DNA from: Microvelia longipes
Taxonomy: Eukaryota > Arthropoda > Insecta > Hemiptera > Veliidae
Length of the DNA: 64,000 nucleotides
Assembly (NCBI GenBank): GCA_018340805.1
Contig: JACMZG010001870.1
Coordinates: forward strand, 52,342,643 to 52,406,642
Reading direction: 5' to 3'
The notes under the pieces were generated by a model that had not been told where the DNA came from, ran no database searches, and worked only from the letters and a program-made list of their open reading frames with translations. The position numbers and the translations under genes were made by a program. Position 1 is the stretch's first letter, and each line of letters begins with the position of its first letter. Positions 21,641-35,496 of the stretch are shown here, piece by piece.

Positions 21641-22655
21641 GGTTTTTACTTGATTGTGAATCACAAGTTCAATACACAATGGAACATAAAGATGAAAAAC
21701 GCCTGCAACAGCAGGGACAATTAAAATTAGATAAAATATGTAAATGGTTCTCAGACAATAACTACAAAATGAATAAAGATAAAACGCAGACTCTCTTACT
21801 AAGTTTAAAAGTAAACAAGAAACAGGAACCCATTAAGTTTTTAGGATTAACTCTTGACGACCGACTTACCTGGAGACCACATCTGGACTACTTAACTTCC
21901 AAAATATCTTCTTACAAATACGTATTAAAGGAAATTAAAACATAGAGTACCTGAACAGACCAAGGTAACCGTGTACAAAGCAGACTTAGTTATGGCATTA
22001 TTATGTGGGGCCATACAAACACTAGTCAACTTCTGCTTGTACAAAAAAAGATTATTAGAATCGTAGGATTAGAACCAGATGATACATGTGTTCCAGAATT
22101 TAAAAAACTGAGCATCATGACTGTTGTAAACCTTTTCATCTATCACTCCCTTATCCATATAAAGACTAATATTCACCTTTACGACAGAAACAACTTGACC
22201 CACAACTACAACACAAAAAACAAGGACGCTCTGCTCATACCCCCTCACAGACTTAAGAAATCTCAGGTTGGTCACAGCATTCTTGGAATTAAATATTTTA
22301 ATTCTCTTGAAAAAAATATTCAGGAACTGCCTATTAGAGGTTTCAAAAAGTATATTAAGGAGTTCCTTACTGAACACCCTTACTATACTCACCAAGAGTT
22401 CCTGAATAGAAGTAAAATATAATGAACACACTTAGTTCAATTAGTTAATTTTAGATTTTAAATAATTATTTGATATATTTAGTTTTAGTTTATTTTTTAG
22501 ATTGTTGATTGTACTAATTGTTATTGTGTAATGTACGTGTGTAATATAGTATTTAGTTAAATAAAACTGTGACATTATTTTATAGTTTTATAATTGTAAA
22601 ACATAATGAAAATAAAGCTCTTATTCTATTTTATTCTATTATTCTATTATTCTAC
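21640..22655 (+). pseudogene. 5'-truncated LINE, RT C-terminal region only
   Basis: The frame at 21679 reads CKWFSDNNYKMNKDKTQ and FLGLTLDDRLTWRPH, the usual post-catalytic region of Jockey/CR1-like reverse transcriptases. After two frame breaks (near 21937 and 21990) it continues YGIIMWGHTNTSQLL, VQKKIIRIVG and ends at 22422. The catalytic domain and endonuclease are absent. The 3' UTR has AATAAA near 22610 and ends in an ATTCT-rich simple repeat (22619-22653) that serves as the tail. It belongs to a different family from the 6.2-kb element, by both sequence and tail. Confidence 0.75.
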
Positions 22656-23640
<985 letters not shown>

Positions 23641-24374
23641 ATACAATTTAATTGAGCCTTTTTGTGATACTGTGTACATATTGACTCCAACCCTACGCTC
23701 TGGATGTCCATTGTAGGGTTGTAATTTTGATGGATAAATATTTGTAATCATATTGTATGTTTTTATTAAAAATAAAGCATTTAAAAAAAATTAAGCTACC
23801 AACCTAAAAATAAAAGGTTATTTTTTGCCACCTCTTTAGACTAACCTAAGATCTGAGCCCTTGGTGTTGTCACCTTGGTCTAGGCAAGGTCTAATGATAA
23901 AGTCTACCAAGTCACTACTACTTAAACAGATCAATATTGATGCGAGCAATAACCATAGTTAAAACCATCGCGTGACTGTATTTATATTTCTTGTAATAAC
24001 TCAGTGACTTTTCCCATTACAATTATACCTATTAGAGAAAGCATTATTATAAATATTTGCGTTGACAAGTTCACAACTTAATGTTCAAGTTAGAAAACTG
24101 ACTTTTAATTTTATTCTACATGATGCGATCTTGCTATCTTGAATACAAAACAGAATACTTTATTAATTATTGTCTAAATCAAGTTGCAACAAACTAATTT
24201 AAAACCAAGAATTATTTAAGTAGTTGGAATACATGTTGACTCACACAAAACTAAATACACTAAAATTTCCGTCAAAGTGATTGTTTTCCAAGCATTATAA
24301 GAGTTTCTCTAATGGTAACAAAAATATCATTTATTCATACTTTATAAAAAATAAATAATGTAAAAACAAGTTTG

Positions 24375-25135
24375 TAATTTTAGAGCTTAAAGGCTTGCAT
24401 CGCTCATCTTTATGTGTTTGTTTGTAACTAATTTTAGAGCATAGATTAAAAATATTACATAATATTCTAGGGCGCACTTACCTCGCCTTTATGATTATGT
24501 TTTCAGTTCCTACTTTAGAAACAGAGCTTAGATGTATAAAAAAATTACATGGCTTGCTTAAATGTCTGTGCTTATCAGCACTTAATTTAAAGTATAGATA
24601 ATAAATACTTCGGGTACGCTTCGATCTTCTCTATGAGTTTGTTTGACGGAACATATTTTTTTAAATAAGTTTAATTTTGTCCGCCTTTATGTATTTATTT
24701 CATGCTAGCTAATTTTAAAGCAAAGAATCATAATTAGACTTAATATTCTAGAGCTTGCCTTTCTGTATATGTTTATTAGTACCTAATTTTATAGCAAAGA
24801 GTAAATACATAACACAAATTTCTATTCCTCGCTTTTCTCGCCTCTATGAGTTTGCTTATCAGTATCTTATTTAGAGCAAATATTAAATAAATATAATGTG
24901 TTAGGGCTCGCTTCGCTCGCCTTTATTAGTTTGTTCTAGCTTATTTTACAGCATAGAATCAAAATTTTACTTAATATTCTAGGGCTCACTTTGCTCGCCT
25001 ATATCTGTTTATTTGTCAAAACCTAATTTTCGACAAAAGAAGTAAAATATAACATAAAATTTTAGGAATCGCTTCGCTTGCCTATAAGTGTTGTGTGTCA
25101 ATGCCTAATTTGAGAGCCAAGATTGAAAACGTAAC
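24375..25135. repeat. Degenerate ~105-bp tandem array
   Basis: About seven diverged units, each with a GGCTCGCTTCGCTCGCC-type block followed by TTTATGAGTTTGTTTATCAG and CTAATTTTAGAGCA-type blocks. The GC-rich block resembles the motif in the family D tail. Confidence 0.65.
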
Positions 25136-25774
25136 AAAAATTCAATTAGGAAAATAATATACTTATTAATTAATTAAGTTATTTTTATGAAAAAATTCAG
25201 GATGATAACAATTACATTTTTATTAATTTGCAGTGCGGGTCAATCTAACTTTTCTCATTTTACAGGGGGTCAAGTGACCCGTTGCCCCCCCCCCCCTGCG
25301 AACGCCCATGTTCTTATTGTAATTATAAATCACACAAAGAACTGTTCCAACATACAAACTAAAACGACCAAATTTCTTTTTATATTTTTTTTTATAAAGT
25401 CAAAATGTCTGCAACTAAATAGCTTTGAAGCAACTTTTCCCCCATCTACTTTAATATTCAGAGAAAGTACTATATTTTAAAAATCAATTGCAATGACATT
25501 GCTAAAGTAAAGCAGGTCGAAACTCGAGTCATATAATAGACGATAATAGTATAGAATGAAACCTTACAGAGCTTTAGATATGTAATCTAGATCTAGATTC
25601 TGAGAGCGTTCTAGAGTATACTATATGGTATACAGCAGGGCTATGTAATATAGCCCTGCCCTGATAGTCCCGTATCTGCTTGAATTGTAAATCTAGTTTT
25701 GTAAATTCAAATGATTGAACCTGGATTTGATAACCTTCATATACAATCTGTCTGTATGTGTGTGTGTTGTTGTT

Positions 25775-26230
25775 GTCTGTTATTATCGTAGATCCCAATG
25801 TATTTATGGTAGAAAGTTGAAACTTTGTACAAAAATCAATCTATAGCTGCGTAGTTGCGCTATCCGGGAAATATTTTTATGACGACATTAATCCGCAATA
25901 ATGACTCAGCGAAAATGTATAAAATTCGTAAAACGTAAAAAAATGTTGAGATCAATTGGAGATTTAACACGCATGTAGCCATTTATAAGATCAACAGATC
26001 TGCTAAGTTTCATCTCATTATCAGCATTAGTTTTTTTTTATAGTATTACTTGTTTCCTTTTTTTAAAAAAAATTGTAAAAAATCAGAAAATTATTTAATT
26101 TAGTTGAAATTTAGTACAAGAGTAAAACTTTACTTAATAAATAAGTACACAAAGTTTCGTTTCAATACGACAAGTATATTCATAATTTTTGTTGGATCAT
26201 AAAAATTAAGCAGCATTGAGCAGCAGGACG
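25775..26230 (+). repeat. Family D repeat (copy 3), 3'-truncated
   Basis: Begins GTTATTATCGTAGATCCC, carries GAAAGTTGAAACTTTGTAC and GTTTCATCTCATTATCAGC, and stops within the 5S-like block at AATTAAGCAGCATTGAGCAG. Confidence 0.7.
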
Positions 26231-26514
26231 GCGTGTGGAGATTGGATTTCATTTTCATTTATATATTTATTAATTTTTCATTTTATTTTCACAACTTATT
26301 AATTTTTTATTGTACGTTTTAAATTATCTTTCTAACTAATTTGTTTATAAGTATCTTATTTATTTTTATAGACATAGTTTTGAACTTTTTTTTAGACTTA
26401 ATTATTTATAAATTGTTCTTTTTAAGTTACAATTGCTGTGTGCTTAGCCACAATTTTTATTTTACAATTTAATTCTATTATCAATTTATGCATTCAAGCG
26501 ATGCAAACGTAAAT

Positions 26515-26570
26515 AACATGCAGGTAATACATGTGCAGGTAATACATGTACAGGTAATACAGCAGTTTCA
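26515..26570. repeat. 17-bp tandem repeat, three copies
   Basis: CAGGTAATACATGTGCAGG pattern with period 17. Confidence 0.8.
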
Positions 26571-27340
26571 CACATATCTCTTGCTAAGGATCTCAAAACA
26601 ACCCTCATTTTTGCGCCATTTTAAGATGAAATTCGAAGTCTGCAGAAGCGCAGACATATTTATTAGTATCATTTCAGTTTTTATTCGTTCGCACTATAAA
26701 ATTAAATACCAATATAGTGTTAGACATAAGTAATAATATTATGAAATTCAATGAACTAGTTAACTTTTAAAACCGAATCCTGTAATAGCGAAACTAGTTA
26801 AGGTAACTTTACTAAGCGAGAATAAAACTCGACTTATTTTATAAATCAAGTATATTATCATAAGTTACCATTCCAACTTTATAGAGACAGTACTTAGCAG
26901 GTCTAAGCATTGAATTTATTATAACTTAACTAGGTCGGGTTAAAGCAAAACTATCTGTCGGATTAGGACTTAACTTGCTTATTTCCATTTCTTATTGCTT
27001 TCCTTAGTCATAGAAATAAGATATAGTTTCAGCCTAATGACCGCTTGAGTGTACTAGCTTCGATATTCTCTCATTCAACCCCCACCACTCTATGCTGACG
27101 AAAATGTCGAAGAAAACGGAAAACGAAAGGTCGTTAAGAGGAAAAAAAATAAACAAAGGCGGCGTTGTTTCTGTTTTTCTAAATTAAGGATTTAGTCAAA
27201 CCAGTTTACGAAGATATGCTCAAAACAACCAGAAAACGCATAGAAAATATAACAAAACATAGTTTTCTTGGAAGAGTCTGTAATTCGGTAGTGAGAAGGA
27301 ATACCATACCTACTGAGAGTGTATATTATAACTTTAACTT
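26571..27340. other. Unannotated stretch
   Basis: No gene recognised; the 81-aa plus-strand frame at 26488-26733 runs in part through the 17-bp repeat and matches nothing. Confidence 0.35.
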
Positions 27341-27413
27341 GCAGGATAGCCGAGGGGTTACGGTGTCAAACTAAGGATTAAGAGATTATTGTCCGAATCT
27401 CGGATTCAGACAA
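27341..27413 (+). repeat. tRNA-like segment (tRNA pseudogene or SINE head)
   Basis: GGATAGCCGAGGGGTTACGG resembles the D-arm and A box of class II (Leu/Ser) tRNAs. About 40 bases on, TGTCCGAATCTCGG resembles a B box. A T-rich run follows, as at a polymerase III stop. I could not fold a full cloverleaf with a proper acceptor stem, so a functional tRNA is not claimed. Confidence 0.35.
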
Positions 27414-27507
27414 TATTTTTTTTTAAAAATATTTTTCAGAAGATTTATTTCAATTTTAATTCAGTTTAGTCAAGTTATGTTACGAGTACGTTGAGTAACG
27501 TAATAAT

Positions 27508-27946
27508 TCTGACGCGGAGGTCCTCAAGCCTAGCGAATTTCCTTTGAAGTGCATGCTTCTTTGCTTTACAATTTATATATTTTCAAATTTTCTGTCTATG
27601 GTTCAACAAGTAGTAAAGGTAGTGCTAATAGTAATTAAGTATAATTATTTCCGTTTTTTTTCAAAGGGAATGCGCTTCATCATCATTTTAAAGATTTAAC
27701 AATATCTGAGCTTGATATTAGTACGGGTAGTGCTATTTTGGAATGATGACTATAGTTTAGAATAACATGTATTCTAAATATGGGCATTCCCATTGAATAA
27801 TACGGAAACCATTGAGTATCAAGTAGTAATACTACTGCTCCATGTTATGAATTATGAACAGAACATTTAAGCAAGATATTAGTTGTAAACCAAGGAAGTA
27901 CGCATTACATAGGAAATTCGCCAGGCTTGCGGACCTCCGCGACGAA
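27508..27946. mobile_element. MITE-like element with ~30-bp inverted ends
   Basis: GCGGAGGTCCTCAAGCCTAG (27514) continuing CGAATTTCCT is the near-perfect reverse complement of 27911-27940 (AGGAAATTCGCCAGGCTTGC then GGACCTCCGC). The ~440-bp interior is non-coding. Confidence 0.65.
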
Positions 27947-28197
27947 ATTTTCTGTTATTAATATCATGTTAGGTGCTCGTAAAGATCTCTAATCTTACCT
28001 TAACCTGAATTTAAAAGCTTACATATAAAATACCCATTGTGTCTTTGGATTTAGAAGTAGGAAACCAGTCTTACTTTCTCTGAAACACTTTTCTTCAAGT
28101 TCAAAAACTTAGAGAAAAGTCCTGGCTTTTCTACAGAATAATCACTAAATGCCTTTACTATATCTCATACAAAAAAATAACAGAAAAAAGGGCCCAA

Positions 28198-28515
28198 CAA
28201 CGTTACCTACTTGCTTGGTGATCTATCACCTCTCTCTATTTACCATCACTACTACCCCGCGTTTACAATGCCTTGAAAACGTTACCTACTTGCTTGATGA
28301 TCTATCACCTCTCTCTATTTACCATCACTACTACCCCGCGTTTACAATGCCTTGAAAACGTTACCTACTTGCTTGGTGATCTATCACCTCTCTCTATTTA
28401 CCATTACTACTACCCCGCGTTTACAATGCCTTGAAAACGTTACCTACTTGCTTGGTGATCTATCACCTCTCTCTATTTACCATCACTACTACCCCGCGTT
28501 TAAAATGCCTTGAAA
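28198..28515. repeat. 79-bp minisatellite, four copies
   Basis: GTTACCTACTTGCTTGGTGA starts units at 28202, 28281, 28360 and 28439, spacing exactly 79 bp. Near-identical copies mean recent expansion. Confidence 0.95.
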
Positions 28516-29058
28516 ACGCTGGAGGTGCGGTAAAATGATAATACGGATTGATATTAATCAGAAATATGCATAGCAAATAATAATAATTATGGAAATGTGA
28601 GTCGTTGACCCTGTACCCCTGGGAAAGCGTTTTATATTATTAGTTTTCTCTTACAACCAATTTCCTAATCATTCAAATATTAACGTAATATTTTCCATAA
28701 AGATATTTATTCCCTTGTATACATTTTCTCTGTAAGTGGATAGTTTTTCCGTGCTTGAATAATGTTCTATTTTAATTTTTCCCTAATAATAATAATATTA
28801 AATAAAAATGATTATGAGTTATCTCAAAACTTTGTCTCTCAAGTTCGAAATCGTTGTGAAAACGGCTAATTTCACCACATCCATGTAATATCTTGGTTCG
28901 CTGCTGCTTGGTACAAGTCATCTAAATAATATCAACAGTTTAGTGATAATACAAGCGTTTACAAGTTTATTTGGCGAGGCAGAGTATGACAGGATAGAAT
29001 GTCGATGACTCAGCTATTGCTGATACAGTCCAAACAGCGTAATGAACTTCTTCAGTAG
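28516..29058. other. Unannotated stretch
   Basis: AT-rich, nothing recognised. Confidence 0.4.
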
Positions 29059-29486
29059 TAGACCAAGAGCCCAGGGGTGTTTTGTTATAAAAAGTGTAAT
29101 GGCTGGAACCGGTCTCAATTTTTCGTAAATACCTTCTTGAACAAGGATCTGTAATTCTGCCGACTCGTATCGGATGGCTGTCCCAGGCAGAACGCACTTT
29201 ACAGGTCAAATTTACCACCTAAGATAATAAAAAGTGTAATGGCTGGAAACGGGTTTAATTTTTCGTAAATACCTTCCTGAACAAGGATCTGCAATTCTGC
29301 CGACTCGTATCGGATGGGTGTCCCAGGCAGAACGCACTTTAGGGTCAATGGTTCTGCCTGGGACACCCATCCGATACGAGTCGGCAGAATTGCAGATCCT
29401 TGTTCAGGAAGGTATTTACGAAAAATTGAGACCGGTTCCAGCCATTACACTTTTTATTAACAAAACACCCCTGGGCTCTTGGTCTA
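29059..29486. mobile_element. Foldback element (copy 2)
   Basis: From TAGACCAAGAGCCCAGGGG to CCCCTGGGCTCTTGGTCTA. Two tandem left arms (from 29059 and about 29228) face one right arm (from about 29346). Confidence 0.8.
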
Positions 29487-29554
29487 TAGTTTAAAAGCGG
29501 ATTCAGGATCAGTAAAACTTAATTTAACTTGTGTAAAAACAAAACAAACAAACG

Positions 29555-29900
29555 ACAAAATTCATAAAACGCAAAAACCTGTTTCCAGACCAACATTTGT
29601 GTGCCAAGTTTGATTTCAAAATCGGCATTATTCGAATTCATTTTTTATCGAATGACTTGCATGTGTTTTTTTAAAAAAATGTTAAAAATCGAAAAATAAT
29701 CCAACTAATACAATTGTGCGAGAGACACCTAGGAAATATAAGAAGCAAAAAGGAACACTATACATCAAATTTATTTGAAATTTCGTACCCCTGTATCCCT
29801 TTAAGTAAGTTTCGTTGCAAAAAGGCATATATACGTTTTTTAGGATCATAAGAGTTAAGTAGCATCGAACGAGGTCAGTAGGGATTTATGGGAATAGTAT
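29555..29900 (+). repeat. Family D-like repeat (copy 4) with 5S-like end
   Basis: Blocks GTGTGCCAAGTTTGATTTC, TTTTTATCGAATGACTTGC, AAGTTTCGTTGCAAAA and the 5S-like GGATCATAAGAGTTAAGTAG then CATCGAACGAGGTCAGTA at about 29850-29885. More diverged than copies 1-3. Confidence 0.55.
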
Positions 29901-29997
29901 TTGTATTAAAACAATTTCGACAATTTTAATAAATACTTAGAGAATAGTGAATGCAAGTTCTGTATCTAATCCAGTGTTAATGTAGCAATGTAAATAT

Positions 29998-30487
29998 TGA
30001 AGATTTAGATCTTCCAGTAGTGACCACGTCAATGTAGATGAAGAATCCGACGTAGAGCATTCCATGATGTCCTACGTCCCTGAAGATGCCTCTCACAGTG
30101 GAAGCGAAACGTCGGATTATAATAATAATAATTTATTTCTCACTAATTTACAGTTATAGAATAAAGTTGTATCTTTTGACAATATTATATAATAAATTAT
30201 TTGAGTAAAATTAACATTTATAATAATGTACAATTTTTGATTTATATAAATATTACAATTTTAACAGAGGTGAGCGCCCCCAAAAAGCATAAGGCTTGAA
30301 CTAGGGGGCGGCCGCTATGTATGACATTGTTATATATATATAGTTTCAGTACCATGCATTTTTTAATATAGGTTTGTTTATTTTTAATGTTTTATAAATG
30401 AATAAAGTTAAACTAAAGATTAGATAGTAAATAAGATGATTCTTCATCTACATTGACACGGTCACCACTGGAAGACCTAAATCTTCA
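29998..30487. mobile_element. MITE-like element with ~50-bp inverted ends
   Basis: TGAAGATTTAGATCTTCCAG at 29998 mirrors CTGGAAGACCTAAATCTTCA ending at 30487; the arms continue to GATGAAGAATC and GATTCTTCATC. CCTGAAGATG and GAAGCGAAACGTCGG lie inside the left part. Non-coding. Confidence 0.7.
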
Positions 30488-31261
30488 TGACAATAACCGC
30501 GGAAGCCTACGCAGTTTATTAATGTAATTATTATGCATGTAATGTAATTATTACATGTGATGTAATTCTTGTAAATAGTTACATGATTGTTTGTAGTTGT
30601 ATTTCCATGATGTCAAAAATTTAAATTTAACTTTTCTATACTGAATGGAATTAATAAATAATAATTGAGCATAATTTAAACCTAAACGTAGTCAATTATT
30701 CTAACTGAAATCCTGTTGTTGTTATATATAAAACAAAACAATAACTATTGTTATATCTAATAGATGGTGATACAATGTATGTGCGGTGATACAATGAGTG
30801 TGTGTGGTGATACAAAGTGTGATTCAAACTAATGTAAACTATTTTGTAGAAGACGCGATAATAAAACTAGATATACCAACAATAACCACTCGGGGGTTAG
30901 TTTTGGTCAGTAGTAACTAGTGGTTACCTTGAACCAAATTTTGCTTTTTTAAGATTTGTATGATAACTTACATTCCTACCGTAGTTTCGGATTTCCGGTT
31001 ACTTTCCGCAGGCTTTTGGTTCTTTTGTAACTTTAAGTCCATACGACCCAGGACTTAATTTAACGTCCAAATAGACATCGTTTGATTAAAAGCCCCACAA
31101 AATATCAAAAAAGACACCCTACTAGACATTTTTATCTTTTGGACATTTTTTAGGTTTTCTGGTTAAACCTTAATTTTATCACTTTTTTAAGAAATTTTTA
31201 AGATAACCGAGTCAGTGACAGTTTTCCATTTTTCGTGATAACAGGCTCCTTAAACAGATGT
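30488..31261. other. Unannotated stretch
   Basis: A short GGTGATACAATG repeat lies near 30767-30820. Nothing else recognised. Confidence 0.4.
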
Positions 31262-33140
31262 TGAACTCACGAGTCAGATTTCCACCATACCATGATCTGA
31301 TTTGTCAGCGATTTTATCGAGTCAGTTTTCCAGTGTCAGAACCATGCCACGAGTCAGATTACCATAGTAGTCTGATTCCCACCATGACACGAGTCAGACT
31401 CCCACCATACCCCGAGTCAGATTTCCACTATGCCACGAGTCAGATTCCCACCATGCCACGAGTCAGATTCCACGAGTCCACCATGTCCCCATCCACGAGC
31501 CACGAGTCAGTTTCCCACCATGCCACGAGTCACCATGCCACGAGTCAGATTCCCACTATGCCACGAGTCAGATTCCCACCATGCCACGAGTCAGATTCCC
31601 ACCATACCACGAGTCAGATTCCCACCTACCACATGCCACGAGTCAGATTGCCACCAGATCCACGATCAGATCCACCATGCTACGAGTCAGATTTCACCAT
31701 GCCACGAGTCTGATTCCCACCATGCCACGAGTCAGATTCCCACCATGCCACGAGTCAGATTCCCACCATGCACGAGTCAGAATTCCCACCATACCACGAG
31801 TCAGATTTCCACTATACCACGAGTCAGATTCCACCATGCCACGAGTCAGATTCCCACCATACCACGAGTCAGATTTCCACTAGAGTCAGATTTTCCACCA
31901 TGCACGAGTCAGATTCCCCACCAGATTTCCACCATGCCACCGACGAGTCAGATTCCCACCATGCACGAGTCAGATTTCACCATACCACGAGTCAGATTCC
32001 CACCATGCACGAGTCAGATTTCCACCATGCCACGAGCAGATTTCCCCATGCCAGTCAGATTCCCACCATGCCACGAGTCAGATTTCCACATGCCACGAGT
32101 CAGATTTCCACCATGCCACGAGTGCACAGTCAGATCCCACCATGTACGAGTCAGATTTTTGCCACGAGTCAGATTCCCACGAGTCAGATTCCCACCATGC
32201 CACGAGTCAGATTCCCACCATACCACGAGTCAGATTTCCACTATACCACGAGTCAGATTCCACCATGCCACGAGTCAGATTCCCACCATACACGAGTCAG
32301 ATTCCACACCACGAGTCAGATTCCCACCATGCCACGAGTCGATTCCCACCATGCTACGAGTCAGATTTCTACCATGCCACGAGTCTGATTCCCACCATGT
32401 ACGAGTCAGATTCCCACCACCACGAGTCAGACCACCATGCTACGAGTCAGATTCCCACCATGCCACGAGTCAGATTCCACATACCACGAGTCAGATTTCC
32501 ACTATACCACGAGTCAGATTCCCACCATGCCACGAGTCAGATTCCCACCATACCACGAGTCAGATTTCCACTATACCACGAGTCAGATTCCCACCATGCC
32601 ACGAGTCAGATTTCCACCAACGAGTCAGATTTCTGACCACGAGTCGATTCCCACCATGCCACGAGTCAGATTCCCACCATGCCACGAGTCAGATTCCCAC
32701 CATGCACGAGTCAGATTCCCATGCCACGAGTCAGATTCCCACCATGCTACGAGTCAGATTTCCACCATGCCACGAGTCAGATTTTCCCCATGCCACGAGT
32801 CAGATTCCCACTATGCTACGAGTCAGATTTCCACCATGCCACGAGTCTGATCCCACCATGCCACGAGTCAGATTCCCACCATGCCACGAGTCAGATTCCC
32901 ACCATGCCACGAGTCAGATTCCCACCATGCTACGAGTCAGCCACCAGACAATGCTACGAGTCAGATTTCCACACACATCAGCCACACGAGTCAGAACCCA
33001 CGAGTCAGATTCCATCCACGAGCTAGTCGGATTCCTACCATGCCACGAGTCAGATTCCCACCCACCAGCACCATCACGAGTCAGATCCCTCCATGCTACG
33101 AGTCCGATACCCACCATGACACGAGTCCTATTCCCTCCAT
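31262..33140. repeat. 23-bp satellite, roughly 75-80 copies
   Basis: Unit CCACGAGTCAGATTCCCACC plus ATG. The consensus has no stop codon in any plus-strand frame, and 23 is not a multiple of three, so reading passes through all three frames and gives spurious proteins up to 587 aa (repeated PRVRFPP, CHESDSH and HATSQIPTM). Many units differ by one- to few-base deletions. Confidence 0.95.
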
Positions 33141-33784
33141 GCCACCTATACCATTTGCAAATGGTTTTCAAAGGGATTTTGCCAACAAATTAAATCAATA
33201 ACATGAAGAGGTCAAAGGTTCTGACCCTCACGAGGTATTATAGACCGAACAAAAATATTTCCTTAGACGGAAAACTGCTGAGTCAGTAGCTTGCGTGAGA
33301 GCGAACTATGCATAAAACCTTCTTAGTGCTTCCTTCAGTTTAAATACATCGTATCGTGAGATTTGCTTAAAAGCTAGGCATGATAATTCCACTAGATGCC
33401 GCCTGTACTGTTACGAATATTACAACCTTTTCTTTCTTCTCCTCTAACCGTCCTTTTCCCAGTCCTTCATTATAACCTAATAATTACCTGTCTGCGATCG
33501 AAAGATTAAAACTAATCAGGTTATCAATAAATAAGGCCATTTCCATGAAAATAGCCGTCTAGAATTATAGCATAAATAACCAAATTTCTTTTACTTTCAC
33601 TAACCTACAATCGATGGAAAATTTAAAAATGATTCTTGGAGCCTTCACCCAAGAAATCCAATCCAAAATTGCATTATAATCATCCGTTTCAGACATTTGT
33701 ATGATGTTCAAAGTGGTTTTTATCACTATGTCTGTGTGTGTGTGTGTATCTGTGTGCAAGTGTCACGCTAGTGTTGAAATAATG
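33141..33784. other. Spacer between two satellites
   Basis: A (CA/TG)n run lies at about 33731-33755. The 64-aa minus frame (contains SETDDYNAILDWISWVKAP) looks non-repetitive but matches no family I recognise. Confidence 0.35.
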
Positions 33785-34585
33785 GCGATGTCAAGTATAT
33801 TATATGACTCAGACTTCCGGTGACGATGTCAAGGTATATTGCCATATGACTCAGACGGTGACGATGTCGTGGTGATGTCAAATTGCCATATGACTAGGTG
33901 ACGATGTGACCATATGACTCAGACTCCGGTGACTCCATATGACTCAGACTTCCGGTGACGATGTCAAGGTATATTGCCATATGACTCAGACTTCCGGTGA
34001 CGATGTCAAGGTATATTGCCATATGACTCGAATTCCGGTGACGATGTCAAGGTATATTACCATATGACTCAGACTTCCGGTGACGATGTCAAGGTATATT
34101 GCCATATGACTCAGACTTCCGGTGACGATGTCAAGGTATATTGCCATATGACTCAGACTTCCGGTGACGATGTCAAGGTATATTGCCATATGACTCAGAC
34201 TTCCGGTGACGATGTCAAGGTATATTGCCATATGACTCAGACTTCCGTGACGATGTCAAGGTATATTGCCATATGACTCCGAATTCCGGTGACGATGTCA
34301 AGGTATATTACCATATGACTCAGACTTCCGGTGACGATGTCAAGGTATATTACCATATAACTCAGACTTCCGGTGACGATGTCAAGGTATATTGCCATAT
34401 GACTCAGACTTCCGGTGACGATGTCAAGTATAACATCAGACTTTGACGATGTCATATTGCCATATGACTCCGAATTCCGGTGATGATGTCAAGGTATATT
34501 GCCATATAACGCAGACTTCCGGTGACGATGTCAAGGTATATTACCATATGACTCCGAATTCCGGTGAAGATAACAAGGTATATAG
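33785..34585. repeat. 42-bp minisatellite, ~18 copies
   Basis: Unit CATATGACTCAGACTTCCGG plus TGACGATGTCAAGGTATATT plus GC. Because 42 is a multiple of three, frames stay open on both strands (81, 86, 73 and 72 aa); these are not genes. Confidence 0.95.
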
Positions 34586-34673
34586 GTAACGAAACCGTCA
34601 TTGGATACAGGCCACTGTTTTATAGAGCATTGTCATTTCTTGCACGTTGTCCAACTTATTTGAAGTCCAACAT

Positions 34674-34709
34674 ATCCACTGTCGTAGACTTCTGTCTACG
34701 ACAGTGGAT
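34674..34709. repeat. Perfect 16-bp hairpin with 4-base loop
   Basis: ATCCACTGTCGTAGAC, loop TTCT, then GTCTACGACAGTGGAT. No T-run or flanking gene gives it a terminator role. Confidence 0.8.
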
Positions 34710-35496
34710 GCGGAGCTCCGGATTTATCGTGTACCTAAATCCACCGAAACTCCTAAATCTTCAAAATAAACAATAATGTAATAAACGTATAGATATTTAT
34801 AGTTGATGTTTATTTAAAATACAGTATCTTCGTTTTCCCTGGGGCAATCCTTAGCGTGGCGATAAGCAAGTCCTTTGTGCATTGATTGCTATTTTGTATT
34901 GTTTGTTAGTCTATTATAATTTTTTTAAATGTCATTTTTGCATTTATTTATTGGATTTGTATCATGAGAGCCACTCCATAAACTCAACACTCGCTCAAAT
35001 CCCGAACAATCTCATGAGCGTAATTTTGATATCGAAATACAGTTGTTGTTTTGAAAAGCTAAATCCTTGTAACTAGTATATACATAAAACTTAAGACCAC
35101 AGACCAATATGCGAACCCCGGAGCCCCGATGGCGAAAGCAAGGTCTTATACCTTCACGAATAGTTAAAGTTAATTTTTACTCCCTAACAATTGCATTTTC
35201 AGGTATCTATTGAACGTTGATAAAAAATGTTTATTTTTAAGTCATAAAAATGTTTAGTAGTCCTTGTTAAGTAACAGAGTAGAATTATTAATTATTAAAT
35301 TCTCTATTGTTCATTAAAATAACTAATAACATAAAAAGTTATTAAAACAGCATGTAAACATATTCAACTTAGTGGATCTTATTTATCTTCTAGCGTCTAT
35401 TCTTCTTCTTTTTCCATGTAAACACACCCTATTCATAACCGCTACACGAATCAACATAAAATAAATGTCACAATATTCAAAAAGTATAAAACTTAC
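34710..35496. other. Intron of the THEM6-like gene, 3' of exon 1
   Basis: Read on the minus strand this follows the donor site at 35496. No second exon was found by eye here or further left in the window. Confidence 0.4.

Noticed and set aside
31430..33193. 587-aa open frame
   Set aside because: It is the 23-bp satellite read through all three frames; no non-repeat coding sequence and no conserved domain.
33986..34455. Frames of 72-86 aa on both strands
   Set aside because: By-product of the 42-bp minisatellite.
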